Assembly: GCA_963556255.1 (NCBI GenBank)
Contig: OY744616.1
Coordinates: 29,888,468 to 29,952,467, forward strand
DNA from: Allolobophora icterica
Lineage: Eukaryota; Annelida; Clitellata; Crassiclitellata; Lumbricidae
Direction: 5' to 3'
Length of the DNA: 64,000 nucleotides
Shown here piece by piece: positions 1-10,589 of the stretch. The position numbers were made by a program, and so were the translations under genes. The notes beneath the pieces are model-generated. The model saw nothing but the letters and a program-made list of their open reading frames with translations. It ran no database searches and was not told the DNA's origin. Every line of letters starts with the position of its first letter. Within the stretch, counting starts at the first letter, position 1.

Positions 1-3000
1 CCATGCTTCTTAAATTGTAATGAGTAGCATAGCGCTGCTGTTCAATGTCTGAATAATATTCGGCATATAATTTAGACATTTCAAGGTTATCCCTTAATTG
101 GTCCAAGTAAGCTGCGGCGCCTGTGCCCAGACTTAATGGAGAATCCCGCTCTCCCGCCCATTCCTCAGAAAGGACAGATAGAGGTCCTTTAGGCAGGGTA
201 CCATACACCAGGGTGTAGGGACTCACGTGGGTGGTTGCCGAGGGGCGTTCCCTTAAGCTCCAAAGCACGTAAGGTAACAGTCTGTGCCATCCCCTCGGGT
301 TTTCTTCTGCCAATTTATGAATCATGGTCTTCAGTGTGGCATTGCAGCGCTCCACTAGACCTTGTGACTCAGGATGTGCGACTGGCCCAAAGCGTGGTGA
401 GCACCCCATACGATGCAGAAACTCTTGGGTTAATTTGCTGTTGAAATTCGACCCGTTGTCAGACCTAATCGTTTTTGGAAAACCGAAGGTCGTGAAGATT
501 TGCATGTATGCATCACATGTCGCTTTTGCCGTTAATGATTTCAGAGGATAGGCCATCGGCCATCTTGAAAATTGGTCAACTACCACTAAGGCGTAGTTGT
601 ACTCGGGTTTTGGGCTTGTGGGGTCTACGTTGGTAACTATAGGCCCTATACAATCTGCCACTAGACAACCGAATCTGGTCTCGTCGTTGCGAGGGATAGG
701 AGTTATGGGGGCTCGCTGCGCCACTCGCAGCGGCGCATGCCTTTGGCATATGTCGCAAGATGCACAATATTCCTTCACTATATCCTCCACGTTGGGAAAC
801 CAGAAATTCAGTTTGATTCGGTCCTTAGTCGTTTTCAACGCCATATGACCTGCGAACGCAGCGTCATGTGCTAAGTTTAAGACCTTGTCTATTCTTTCTT
901 TAGGTAAACACAGTTGTTTTACAGAATGCCCAGCTATTTTGTCTTTATGAAAGAGCAAATTGTCTTCAATGAAGAAGTTCTTCGCCCCAATTTTCCCGTG
1001 GGCCAAGAATGGTGCTAGTGTCGAACATTGTGCTTGTTCGGCCGCCATCTTGCTTCTGCCTACTATTGTGTCTTCCTTGGGTGGGGGTGGTATCTCAGGA
1101 TTGAAGAATAGCTCTTCATTATCCGTTTCTTCGGGACTGATTTCTCCTACACTCCCACTGTCTGCTTGAGCGACCGTGAAGTAATCCTCGCCTATCAGCG
1201 TCCTAAGTCCCTCTACCTCCTCCCCTCTCTCCTCTTCCTCACTCGTCTCAGTCCTTGCGACCGCCTGCGCTTCTGAAATTTGGTCTATTTCAGGAGCGCT
1301 GGCCGCGTGACTCGAATACAACGCTGTCTCGCGCAGCAAGTCGGCTGTAGTGGGCGTGATAATTAACGGTTCATTAAGGTCTTTAATGAGTGCCGCCCAT
1401 ATCCGAACATCAGGGGCGTAATTTACCTCCCCCTCGCTGTCCTCGCCGGCCTGAGACCCCTTTAGTCTCAGCCGCACCACGTCCACAATCATTGATTGAC
1501 CGTTCAGCCCCTTCACCTCTATCTGCTTGACCACAGGTAGGTTGAGCGGCCTGATTAGTTCTGCTCGCGCACAATTGTATTCGGCCCCGCTATCTATTAG
1601 AGACGATGTCACAGGGAGCCCTGTAATATACACTTTCATGTACTCTCTTACATAAGTCTCCTCCACGTCAATGCAATCCGGGCTTGTCGGTAATGCATGC
1701 TGGTCTATCTCTTGTATCAATGGCGGTCCGTCTTGTCGCGTCTCGCTTTGTCTGTCTGCCTGTCTGTCTTGAGCTCTGGTCACGGTTGGCTGGACCGCAC
1801 ACGCGCTCACCTGCTTGCTTTTAATTTGTTTGTTCTTCGAGCACAGTTTAGCTCTGTGGTCTGGAGAAAAGCATAGGAAACAAAGGCCACGCTTTCTAAT
1901 CTCGTCGGGGGTTGGACGTCCGTCTGTCATGTTATTTGTCTGTGTCCCTCCCGGTCGGTCAGTCCACGTGTCCGTCTGTTTAGCTGTCGTCTGAGGAGGT
2001 GCTGGTGCTTTCGCATAGCGAGCCTCCGTCTTACCCGTGCCTAGACTATGCTTCGTATAGTCACTTTCCCAAGGGTGTGTGGCAGCGTAAGTGTCAGCCG
2101 CTGCAGCTAACTCTTTGTGCCCTAACCAATTCTGTTGCTCTTGACTGAGGATGAAATTCAAACATCCTCTGGGCAACATTTCTTTCATTTTATCTGCAAT
2201 CAAGAGGCTTGTAACCTCATCAAACGTCATTGCCTTGCGATCTTGCAGATAGTAAGAAAGTAAGTTATGCAGTCTCGAAGCTAATGTTGTGTATGATTCA
2301 TCTACCGCCTTTTTTGCGTTCATGAATCGCTCTCGTAAAGAGACTGCGCTCACTTTGAACTCTTTCAACAAGAAGGTTTTTAGCTTCCCGTAATTATCAA
2401 GCTCCTCTTGTGTGAGTCTGGCCGTCAGTGCTCTGGCCTGATTATCTAGACAGGTCAAGAGTAATCTGCTTCGAAGGTCGTCCGGGACAGCGCAAGAGTC
2501 GAATAACCTTTCGCAATGCACAAAGAAACCAGGGATTTGCGCATGGTCGCTGGGGAATCTCGGTAAGAGTCCTCGCAAGCTTTCACTATACGTTTTCATT
2601 CGTCCTACGACCGAATGCCTCAAGTTATAGTCCCTTTCGTCTCTGAGTCTCCTCTCTGCGTCCCTTTCCTCTCGGACCTCCTTCTCTCTCTTCTCTGCCT
2701 CCTCCTTTTCTTCTCTCCTCCGCTTCTCCTCCTGAAGCCTGAGCTTCTCAGCTTCCTCTCTCTCTTCCCTTCTCCGCTTCTCCTCCTGAAGCCTGAGCTT
2801 CTCAGCTCCCTCTCTCTCTTCCCTTCTCTGCTTCTCCTCACGAAGCCTTACTCCTTCTGCTTCCTCTCTTGCTTCTCTTCTCAGCCTCTCGGCTTCCTCT
2901 CTCTCTTCCCTTCTCTGCTTCTCCTCACGAAGCCTTACTCCTTCTGCTTCCTCTCTCGCTTCTCTTCTCAGCCTCTCAGCCCGCTTCTCCTCAAGCAGTC

Positions 3001-3433
3001 TGAGCTTCTCTGCTTCCTCTTTCTCTTCTCTTCGCTGCTTCTCCGCTTCCTCTTTTTCTTCTCTCCTCAGTCTTTCTTCTTTCTCTTCTCTTCTCCTCTC
3101 TTTCTCTTCCTCTCTTCTCTCTCTTCTCTCCGCTTCCTCTCTCAGCCTTGCGGCTTCCTCTCTCTCGTATTTTAAGCGTTTTAATTCGTATAACTGCGTT
3201 TGCGCTGCCGAATCGATACTGCTTTCTATGCTACCCGTGCTTACTTCCTCACTTACTTCTGGCGGGGTTTCCCGTCCAGACACAATTATTTCAGCACTCG
3301 CCTCTTGGAGTTGGCCCGTACTCATGGAACCCAATTCCTCCTCTCCTAGTCCCATCTTTATCAGATATGCGACTAGTCTGTGACGGGGCATGTTCTGCAC
3401 CCTCACTCTTTTCCCTACCGACAACTTATCCAT
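1..3433 (-). CDS. Gag-protease-integrase polyprotein of a Gmr1-like Ty3/gypsy retrotransposon (partial, runs off the left edge)
   Basis: One open frame of about 1144 codons starts at the ATG at 3433-3431 and is still open at base 1. Domains in order: a charged N-terminus; a Glu/Arg coiled coil (about residues 85-265); a capsid-like helical region (about 270-430) of the type related to vertebrate SCAN domains; a CCHC knuckle at 518-531 (CX2CX4HX4C); an aspartic protease with DSG at 614-616; an integrase zinc finger starting with HDAAFAGH at 856; and an integrase core with D953, D992 and E1028, the last two separated by 35 residues (DD35E). Only about 240 residues separate protease and integrase, too few for RT plus RNase H. 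This matches the Gmr1 lineage, in which integrase precedes RT; the RT would lie left of base 1. I see no stop or frameshift, so this part could be functional. The domain assignments are seen in the sequence; the lineage is inferred from domain order. Confidence 0.88.
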   Translation of the reverse strand, partial: MDKLSVGKRVRVQNMPRHRLVAYLIKMGLGEEELGSMSTGQLQEASAEIIVSGRETPPEVSEEVSTGSIESSIDSAAQTQLYELKRLKYEREEAARLREEAERRERREEEKERRREEKEERLRREEKEEAEKQRREEKEEAEKLRLLEEKRAERLRREAREEAEGVRLREEKQRREEREEAERLRREAREEAEGVRLREEKQRREEREGAEKLRLQEEKRRREEREEAEKLRLQEEKRRREEKEEAEKREKEVREERDAERRLRDERDYNLRHSVVGRMKTYSESLRGLLPRFPSDHAQIPGFFVHCERLFDSCAVPDDLRSRLLLTCLDNQARALTARLTQEELDNYGKLKTFLLKEFKVSAVSLRERFMNAKKAVDESYTTLASRLHNLLSYYLQDRKAMTFDEVTSLLIADKMKEMLPRGCLNFILSQEQQNWLGHKELAAAADTYAATHPWESDYTKHSLGTGKTEARYAKAPAPPQTTAKQTDTWTDRPGGTQTNNMTDGRPTPDEIRKRGLCFLCFSPDHRAKLCSKNKQIKSKQVSACAVQPTVTRAQDRQADRQSETRQDGPPLIQEIDQHALPTSPDCIDVEETYVREYMKVYITGLPVTSSLIDSGAEYNCARAELIRPLNLPVVKQIEVKGLNGQSMIVDVVRLRLKGSQAGEDSEGEVNYAPDVRIWAALIKDLNEPLIITPTTADLLRETALYSSHAASAPEIDQISEAQAVARTETSEEEERGEEVEGLRTLIGEDYFTVAQADSGSVGEISPEETDNEELFFNPEIPPPPKEDTIVGRSKMAAEQAQCSTLAPFLAHGKIGAKNFFIEDNLLFHKDKIAGHSVKQLCLPKERIDKVLNLAHDAAFAGHMALKTTKDRIKLNFWFPNVEDIVKEYCASCDICQRHAPLRVAQRAPITPIPRNDETRFGCLVADCIGPIVTNVDPTSPKPEYNYALVVVDQFSRWPMAYPLKSLTAKATCDAYMQIFTTFGFPKTIRSDNGSNFNSKLTQEFLHRMGCSPRFGPVAHPESQGLVERCNATLKTMIHKLAEENPRGWHRLLPYVLWSLRERPSATTHVSPYTLVYGTLPKGPLSVLSEEWAGERDSPLSLGTGAAAYLDQLRDNLEMSKLYAEYYSDIEQQRYATHYNLRSM
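2735..2995 (-). repeat. In-gene tandem repeats encoding the Gag coiled coil
   Basis: Within the Gag coiled coil the DNA repeats in register. An 87-bp unit (29 codons) recurs, with matching blocks starting near 2821 and 2908, and a shorter 60-bp unit lies at lower coordinates. All units keep the frame and encode Glu/Arg-rich heptad-like sequence. Such repeats can expand and contract by slippage without breaking the gene. Confidence 0.7.
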
Positions 3434-3959
3434 CTTCCAACAGTCCGCTCACTAATAGAAAAAGATAAGTAAGTTAGAGGAGAGTCACCGCTGGTCAGAA
3501 ATCAAAGAAAACAACGTCCTAAAATTCTACCACAAATACAACAAGAACAGAACTGAGCAAAAGGAGCTACGCAAAAGCCTCGGCTATTCGCACACCAATC
3601 CTCATCCAGACCTCAACCGCAACCTCACAGATTACCACGACTACCAGTAAGGACTTACCCTCTGATACGTCGAGCGTGTTCCGTCTTTTGGTATCTTGGC
3701 TGATCCGCTGTCCTCCGTTGCCACTCCCGTCCGTCGTTGCTAGCGATGGTCGGTCGTCCGTTGGCGCTCTTGTTCCTCGTCCTTGCCTGTTGCTGTCGGT
3801 TCCTTCGAGTCCTTCGTCTTCGGAGTCCGACACTCGATTTCTCCAGTTGCGAAGGGTTGTATTCGCCGCTGGTCCCGATCTGTTGAGATTCCTCTTTCCG
3901 TTTCCGGTTCCGCTCTTCGTCGTGACGTCTTCAGTTGAAAACCCTGTCGACTGCGCCAA
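3434..3959 (-). other. 5' leader of the Gmr1-like element
   Basis: This is the untranslated stretch between the 5' LTR and the Gag start codon on the minus strand. It begins with the primer-binding site. It contains a minus-strand frame without stops (3567-4043), but that frame crosses into the LTR and has no recognisable domain, so I do not call it a gene. Confidence 0.6.
3942..3958 (-). promoter_or_regulatory. Candidate primer-binding site of the Gmr1-like element
   Basis: On the minus strand, one base after the LTR end, the sequence reads TGGCGCAGTCGACAGGG. It starts with the TGG that pairs with a tRNA CCA end. The position and the 1-nt spacer are typical of LTR elements; the tRNA species was not identified. 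Confidence 0.7.
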
Positions 3960-4688
3960 TGTCGCAATCGGAGATTTCCCGTCGTGTCGTGTGTTTGCCG
4001 TGTGTTGATGTCGACCCTCGATTGCTCGTTCTTTTACTTGCACTTTTATTTAACGTGCCTAACTTTTCTATAGAAGATTCACGACGAACTTTGTTTAATT
4101 AATAAATGAATTTAATTAAAGAAACAAATATATATACACTAACTCTACGGGAACTTCCACGTAGTATTAAAGCGTTTAGATGTTAAATCGGACTATCTCA
4201 AATGTTGCTTCGTATAGCCTAACTACAGATCGTTCTTTCGCGTCAGTCTCTGAATCTGACGGACTATACTCTGCCGCCCCGCTGGTCGTTCCTCCCGATG
4301 TTTCTCGCTCGACCGATGTTCACACGTCGCGTTCGTCAGCAGTACAAGTCCCGTGTTCTCCTTTTCCTTCCGTTAAGTAGGAACTTCAGTGTGCATCGGT
4401 CAGCCCCCTCCCCACGTCAAGCTATCGTCAATTAGTGTCAGATTGCTCCTCGCGACGCGGGTCGTCGCTCGCCTGCAGCGCGGGCGGTGTCTGATTACAC
4501 CATAGCCGCGAGGTGTCCTATTACACCTTGGCTGTGTGGTGTCCGATTACACCTCGGCCTCGCTGCCTTCATTGTTGACCCAGTGGAGACTGGCTTTCGT
4601 CCGTCATCATCCTATCTCGACCGGCAACGACGATTACATCATGATGATAGTGACATCTCGTCGTTGTCGTCGATCTCCTCACGCGACA
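3960..4688 (-). mobile_element. 5' LTR of the Gmr1-like element (729 bp)
   Basis: The boundaries are set by the short inverted ends TGTCGC (3960-3965 on plus) and GCGACA (4683-4688). On the minus strand the parts come in LTR order: a U3 with three palindromic repeats (4486-4553), a TATA-like run near 4136-4126, an AATAAA signal at 4050-4045, and an end one base from the primer-binding site. The other LTR is outside the window, so age and target duplication cannot be judged. The right end abuts a GACA microsatellite. Confidence 0.7.
4486..4553. promoter_or_regulatory. Three palindromic repeats in the LTR U3, 26-bp period
   Basis: GGTGT-N6-ACACC occurs at 4486-4501, 4512-4527 and 4538-4553, exactly 26 bp apart. 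The six central bases vary (ctgatt, cctatt, ccgatt) but the palindromic arms do not. The position upstream of the TATA-like run suggests enhancer sites for a dimeric DNA-binding protein; that role is inferred. Confidence 0.6.
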
Positions 4689-5045
4689 CAGACAGACAGA
4701 CAGAGACAGACAGAGACAGAGACAGAGAGAGATAGAGAGACAGAGACACAGAGACACAGAGACAGAGACACAGAGAGACAGACAGTGAGACAGACAGAGA
4801 CAGAGAGACAGAGGGAAAGACAGATAGACAGACAGATAGACAGAACAAGAGATAGAACGACAGGCAGGTAAAGAGGCGAAGAAACAGATTTACGCAGCAA
4901 AATGATTGGTTGTCCGTCAGACATACAGATTGACATATTGATGATCAAGCAGGCAGACAGACAGTCGTGGGGGCATTTAGAAAGACAACCAGCGAGACAG
5001 TTAAAGCAGGCAGACAGCTAGACAAACAGACAGACAGACAGACAT
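4689..5045. repeat. GACA/GA-rich microsatellite tract
   Basis: A purine-rich imperfect tract of GACA and GAGACA units, interrupted near 4870-4985, begins directly at the LTR end. The open frames across it are low-complexity artefacts. Confidence 0.85.
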
Positions 5046-5579
5046 GCAAGCCTACAGACTCTGAAGCCACGATCAGCATCGTCGGCATATATACACAGAC
5101 AGTGTTCGACCCAAAGCAGTCTTAATATAGACTGCAGGGATGCCGTGGAATGCCTGTAATCGAAGTCGTCGACCAAATGCCACCCATCGAGGAGAATGCC
5201 AACGCCCACGTTGCTACTTTATTTCCGGAAAGATAATCCAGACCTCGATTAGTTTGGCTGTCTTCATACGCTCTCCCGAGACTCTCTCTAATTGCCCTTA
5301 CCTCTCCTGATCTTTCATTACCGCTTCCGGCTTTGCAGAGTCCTTCATTCCAATAACATATTTAATTAATCGCCATTATCTTTGTTATTGCATTTTAAAC
5401 TATGTCCTGTAAGCGTCTTCATAGTCCACTTTCTGCGTTCATTTCGTGGAACAACTTCCCTAGTGTTCCAAAATGCTACGACGATAATTAGGGCAAATCA
5501 TGGTAAACGCTCATTCATTACACTGTTATCAATATATAATTATGTGTATGAAATACATAGATACATGCTTGAATGGATA
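5046..5579. other. Unassigned non-repetitive sequence
   Basis: I see no credible coding exon, RNA gene or repeat family here. Confidence 0.4.
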
Positions 5580-5945
<366 letters not shown>

Positions 5946-6542
5946 CATAAAGAGAGACAAAGAGGGAGAGGCTCACACAATTCATAAATAAACAACCCTG
6001 CAACCAGTCTTCGCATATAATTTAAATTGATTACATAAATTGGAACCGTCTTACATTAATTCAGATCGTTTCCGTTTCCAATTTCCCCCCAGCGTATTAC
6101 TCATAAAAAAGCGCAAATCCCGGTTAGCCGAAGATATCTTGCAGGCATTACTACCCAACAGAACGAACGCAAACAACGGAAATATGATGCTTGTCATGAA
6201 AACCTCTGTCCGTCAAACACGAAGACAAGACGCTTTCAGCCTTTTGAAATGGCAGGTGCAGATGTCCTCATAGATAGCTCTATTTCGTCGCCAAAGGATA
6301 CGTTGGTACCGCGCTGATATATACGAACATCTTGGTTTCTTAGTGCATTGTATCGTTCTTCTTTTAAAAAGACTGGGTCACGTTCCGCCTCAGGCATGCA
6401 GCTCAAGAAACAGTTCAATCCACATTCAATCGTACAAGTGGCCTTGTTTCAACGCCTCTCTGAGACCCTGAACGGTGCTACATGAATAGATAGATGCGTT
6501 TATATAGAGATATATAGAGAGATACATACAAATCAAGCCGTT
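5946..6542. other. Unassigned sequence
   Basis: No supported gene or repeat was found. Short frames here lack recognisable domains. Confidence 0.4.
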
Positions 6543-6655
6543 TTCCAACTCCGCCACTGTTCGTACTCTGGTAGTGCCAGTCCCAAGCCTCGTGAAAGGA
6601 GGAGGGCGACGCTAGTTGTCTTAGTTATGACACAGTGTCGTTAAACAGCAACTAA
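6543..6655 (-). repeat. Dispersed repeat, copy 1 of 2 (other at 45836-45950)
   Basis: About 110 bp match the reverse complement of 45836-45950, including the block CAGTGCCAGTCCCAAGCCT (allowing one change) and the end GTCGTTAAACAGCAACT. It looks like the 3' part of a SINE or LINE. No coding sequence or target duplication is seen. Confidence 0.6.
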
Positions 6656-7024
6656 CCATCAAGCCGTTTGCCTGCAAAGGTCTCGGGGATTCGGGAAGTA
6701 TTCAGTCAGCCAGAGTCGACTTATCTTATCCTCACAGGATCAACTGCGTAGAATTTACTCGTTTTGAAAGATTTTACTAAAGTTTGCAATCGATATCTCA
6801 TGGCCGCCGCCATTTTTTTGTTGACTACTAACAATGAAATGCCTGGGATTCCACGTGCTTCTCCTGTGAGACTTCAGAAATTGGATAATGAAGGGTCCAG
6901 CAACACATCACCTGTTGCCAAGAATATCGTGGCTGGAATCTTCTTAAATCAGGTACCAGAGTTAGAATATGTCACCTTTGCAGCATCAGTCGGACTTGGA
7001 GGGACCACTGTATGCGCTTCGGAG
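6656..7024. other. Unassigned sequence
   Basis: Nothing recognisable. A 107-codon frame at 6764-7087 runs into the following MITE and is not supported. Confidence 0.35.
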
Positions 7025-7488
7025 TCTGTATGCAGGGCCGCCGACAGAAATTCCGGGCCCCTAGGCAGAGCAGTCACGGGCCCTTAGGCAGAGCAGTCGC
7101 GATCCCCTAGGTAGAACAGTCACGGGCCAAGAGGCAGAGCAGTTACGGGCCTCTAAACTATCTTTAGGCTTTATATAAATATAATATCGTACGGTTGTAC
7201 GAAAAAAAAAAAAAACACAAACTGAAATGATAAAAGTGCATGTACGACCATACAGAATTATATTTATATATAACAATACTACAACTATGATTTTATTCAG
7301 ATGCTTGAAGTTTAAACTGATTGTCCAATAATATATTTAAAAGGCATAAATCATAAACTTTGTATAACTGATTATAATATTTTTCATAAGTTGATTGCGG
7401 GCCCGGCCCGGGCCCCTAAAAAGTCGCCGGGCCCCTGGGCATTTGCCCCCTTGCCCCCCCTCCCCCTCTCGGCGGGCCTGTCTGTATG
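7025..7488. mobile_element. hAT-type MITE with 8-bp target duplication
   Basis: The element spans 7033-7480. It is flanked by the perfect duplication TCTGTATG (7025-7032, 7481-7488). Its ends are inverted: CAGGGCCGCCGA on the left and, read inward, CAGGCCCGCCGAGAG on the right. The left part holds about four imperfect copies of a GGGCCCCTAGGCAGAGCAGT-like unit. No transposase is encoded; 8-bp duplications are typical of hAT transposition. Confidence 0.8.
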
Positions 7489-8247
7489 TCGACATCCATT
7501 GAGTTTGCTGGTTTAGATCTTTTTTTATCGAAGAGAGGTTCAAAAATCGTAATCGTGATCGAAATCTCCAATTTTCTAAAGCGCCACTGTAAAGCTGATA
7601 ATATACAATAATATACCGTAGCATCCCGGTCTTTCCTTACCTCTATTCCGTTAGCGCTTGAAAACGATTTTGTTCGATCCTGGTTTCCAGCGTTAGGTCG
7701 AGAGCACCTTTGATGAGTTTTCTTCTGTAGGAGGCGCTGTATAAGTCTGTTATGACGTCACATTATATTACACCAGTAAGCTCCCGATTAACTCACTATT
7801 CTTCAAATGGTTTACTATCGTAAAGTGAGGGTTAGAAGTGTTCCGATAGCAGCTGCTAGTTGCTGACGGGCCGTTTTAAACTTTTCCTAACCAACTACAA
7901 TAATTCTTTACAGCAAATTTCTATTCTGTCAAATATGAACGTTTGTCATGCATTAACAAAAGACCACTTGCGTACTTACCTATGTACATGCGTGCATATG
8001 TTAAAGCACGTGTAAACTATTTTTGTCTTGTATCAAGGACTTCGTAACTCGGTCAAAAAATGTTAGCCTATTCCTCGATCAACGTCAATGTTATGGTTGT
8101 CTGAAAAAATATATGTGCGTGAAAACTATTTCATTTACTATATGTACGCCTGAAAATATATGCCTAAAAAAATTTCTGCGCACATTAATAAGCGTCACCT
8201 CAGGGGTTCCGTAGGGCTCTGCGGCTAGACAATGGCTGCTCTTTGTG
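7489..8247. other. Mostly unassigned; fragment of a dispersed repeat near 7540-7625
   Basis: The stretch around 7540-7600 (ATCGTAATCGTGATCGAAAT, then TTTCTAAAGCGCC) resembles fragments at 42345-42430 and 55830-55925 and may be a shared LINE or SINE tail. The rest shows nothing. Confidence 0.4.
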
Positions 8248-8490
8248 GTCAGAACCATAGGCGTAATTTGTGGGGGTACGAGGGGTACCCGTACCCTCCA
8301 CTTTTGGGACTGGGGGGTACCGTACCCCCCACTTTTGGGACTGGGGGTACCGTACCCCCTACTTTGAACGATGCCAATGAATATTTTATCATTGTGCCCT
8401 CCCAGAGTTCGCAATCTCCGTCTTGCTTCGTGTTTGTAAGAAATTGGCACCCCCCACTTTTTATAGCAAAGTTACGCCCCTGGTCAGAAC
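8248..8490. mobile_element. hAT-type MITE with 8-bp target duplication
   Basis: The element spans 8256-8482 between perfect copies of GTCAGAAC (8248-8255, 8483-8490). The ends are CATAGGCGTAATTTGTG and, read inward, CAGGGGCGTAACTTTG. Inside are near-identical GGGGTACCGTACCCCC-type palindromic units. Related right ends occur at 26566-26619, 28063-28110 and 39270-39312. It has no coding capacity. Confidence 0.8.
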
Positions 8491-8846
8491 AAAGGTCACC
8501 TGACAATGAAGTCCATTACTTTGACGCTTGACGTAGGCCCCTATACACGCGTGTGCTTTATAAATAGATACGCTGGTCTGCACGCACTATCAGATAACAA
8601 AAATCTGGTCATGTCATATAACACTTACTGCACTTGAGCTCCTGTGTAAGGAGACACTTATTTAATGGTTCTCAGGTGCACTTGGAGCGACAGCGTTTCA
8701 CGTGTCTTGTGTTGTCTTGCTGTATTGTATGTTTGCATATGTATCTGTCTATGCAATGCATGTATGTCGAGACTGAAAGACAACACTGCATCTCTGTCTG
8801 TATATCAAGATACATGAAAGACAGAACGTTAGACAGACAGAGCTTT

Positions 8847-8848
<2 letters not shown>
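8491..8848. other. Unassigned sequence
   Basis: No supported feature. Confidence 0.35.
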
Positions 8849-8905
<57 letters not shown>

Positions 8906-8981
8906 GCTCCTACTCACAAAGACTCATTCTTTCCGTTCTACTGCTCTGCCTGAAATGCCTGTCTCTTCATATATCTGACAC

Positions 8982-9013
<32 letters not shown>

Positions 9014-9016
9014 CAG
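8849..9016. repeat. TGTC microsatellites
   Basis: Two TGTC runs (about 8849-8908 and 8982-9013) are separated by ordinary sequence. Confidence 0.9.
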
Positions 9017-9299
9017 TGTCTCGTCTTATCCAACACTTAAAACAGGTAGTGAAGGTCAAGAGGTGACACACGCAGGAACGTGCCATTCTCCTCCCATAAA
9101 ACACTCCTCCCATCTGCTCCCACCCTTACAGCTTCTCTCTTTCTCTATTCCTGTCTCTCCCTCTCCCTGTTCCAGCGTCTCCACCTCCATCTTCCCGCCT
9201 CTCCATCTCACTCCTCCTCATCCTCAGTTCTTTGTATTCCTCATTCCTCTCAAGCACTCTTAGTAATCATCCACCTCTGTACCGTCAATGTTAATCCTC

Positions 9300-9502
9300 T
9301 TGTCTCACTCGACCTTCATTTCGTCCTCTTTCTCCTCCTTCTTCATTCATCCTCCTCCTCCACCTCCCCTTTATCATCCTCCACGTCGTCCTCTTCTGCT
9401 TCTCCTCGTCGTCGTCCTCCCTCCTCCTCCTCCTCCTGCTCCTCTTCCTCCTCCTCCTCCTCCTCCTCCTCCTCCTCCTCCTCTTCCTCTTGCTCCTCCT
9501 GT
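9300..9502. repeat. TCC/CTC trinucleotide tract
   Basis: A pyrimidine-rich imperfect CTC array. The poly-Ser, poly-Pro and poly-Glu frames across it are artefacts. Confidence 0.9.
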
Positions 9503-9896
9503 CCTGCGTGTGCGACACCAGCGCTAGCAGAAGCAGGCAGTGACCGAGTGCTATACGAACCGCTGAATAAACCACTCAACAGAGCTCCGCAACCAATAAA
9601 GAATTGATGTACAGTCGACACTGCGGCACTCACAGAAACCCCAAACGCGCGCTTTCGTACCTATAGTAATGGGCTTCCGCTCGAAGAAGTTAACGGGCGG
9701 ATGGTACTCCACCGGGGACGACAAAATGGATGACGAGCCGGACAGATCGATAACCGAACGAAGATCGATCGATTTACTGATGGACGAATGACAGCTCCGT
9801 CGGGACTGATATAAGGCACGCGTAAGAGCGTAAAGGGAGAAGGCGATATATTTGGAGAAAAAACGTGGAACACAATAGGAATTGATTTGATAAAGA
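9503..9896. other. Unassigned sequence
   Basis: Nothing supported between the two trinucleotide tracts. Confidence 0.35.
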
Positions 9897-10077
9897 ATAG
9901 GGAAGAAGAAGACGAAGGAGAACAAGAAGAAGAAGAAGAAAAAGAAGAAGAAGAAGAAGAAGAAGAAGAAGAAGAAGAAGCAGAAGCAGAAGGAGGAGGA
10001 GAAGAAGAAGAAGAAGAAGAAGAAGAAGAAGAAGAAGAAGAAGAAGAAGAAGAAGAAGAAGAAGAAGAAGAAGAAAT
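9897..10077. repeat. GAA trinucleotide tract
   Basis: About 55 GAA units with a few GCA and GGA interruptions. The poly-Glu and poly-Ser frames are low-complexity. Confidence 0.95.
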
Positions 10078-10589
10078 AGGTAAGATCAACGTACGTTTAA
10101 TACGCTGATCTGTGAGCTGTGATGCTCGCAGGCGCGTTTGGAGTGAAATGAAATTTCGAGTGAAGCACAAAGCAGACGTGCTACGACTGGGCAACTTCTC
10201 CCTACGGATGTTTTGCTCGACTTTAATGAGATGTCGATTCTGGTTAACGAACTATAATTCAAACTTTACAGTCTCTGACGCAAGGGAAGACTAAGCTACA
10301 GAGGTCCCAGTTTCACAATGAAAACAAGATGCAAGTGATGGATGGGATGAACAATGAAGTCACGCCATGCCCCGGATGGAAATACAAAGGAGCATAATAA
10401 TCACGCAGGGCGAAGTATGTGCGGCATTTTCGATCACCGACGAGGGTGGGAGCTCTCAAATCTATTCTCTTGCGTGTTGGTTTAAAGTCAGAAAAAATAG
10501 CCTCCATCATACTGTCCACGTCTGAGAGGTCAGTGTTATGCAGTAATTCTGCCCGAAGTCCGAAAATAAAATTGTGTGGCGTCTCACTT

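Noticed and set aside
2615..3175. 186-codon Leu/Ser/Phe-rich plus-strand frame
   Set aside because: It is the antisense of the Gag coiled coil; the minus-strand frame explains it.
3567..4043. 158-codon minus-strand frame in the Gmr1-like leader
   Set aside because: It starts in the LTR and has no domain; it is upstream of the real Gag ATG.
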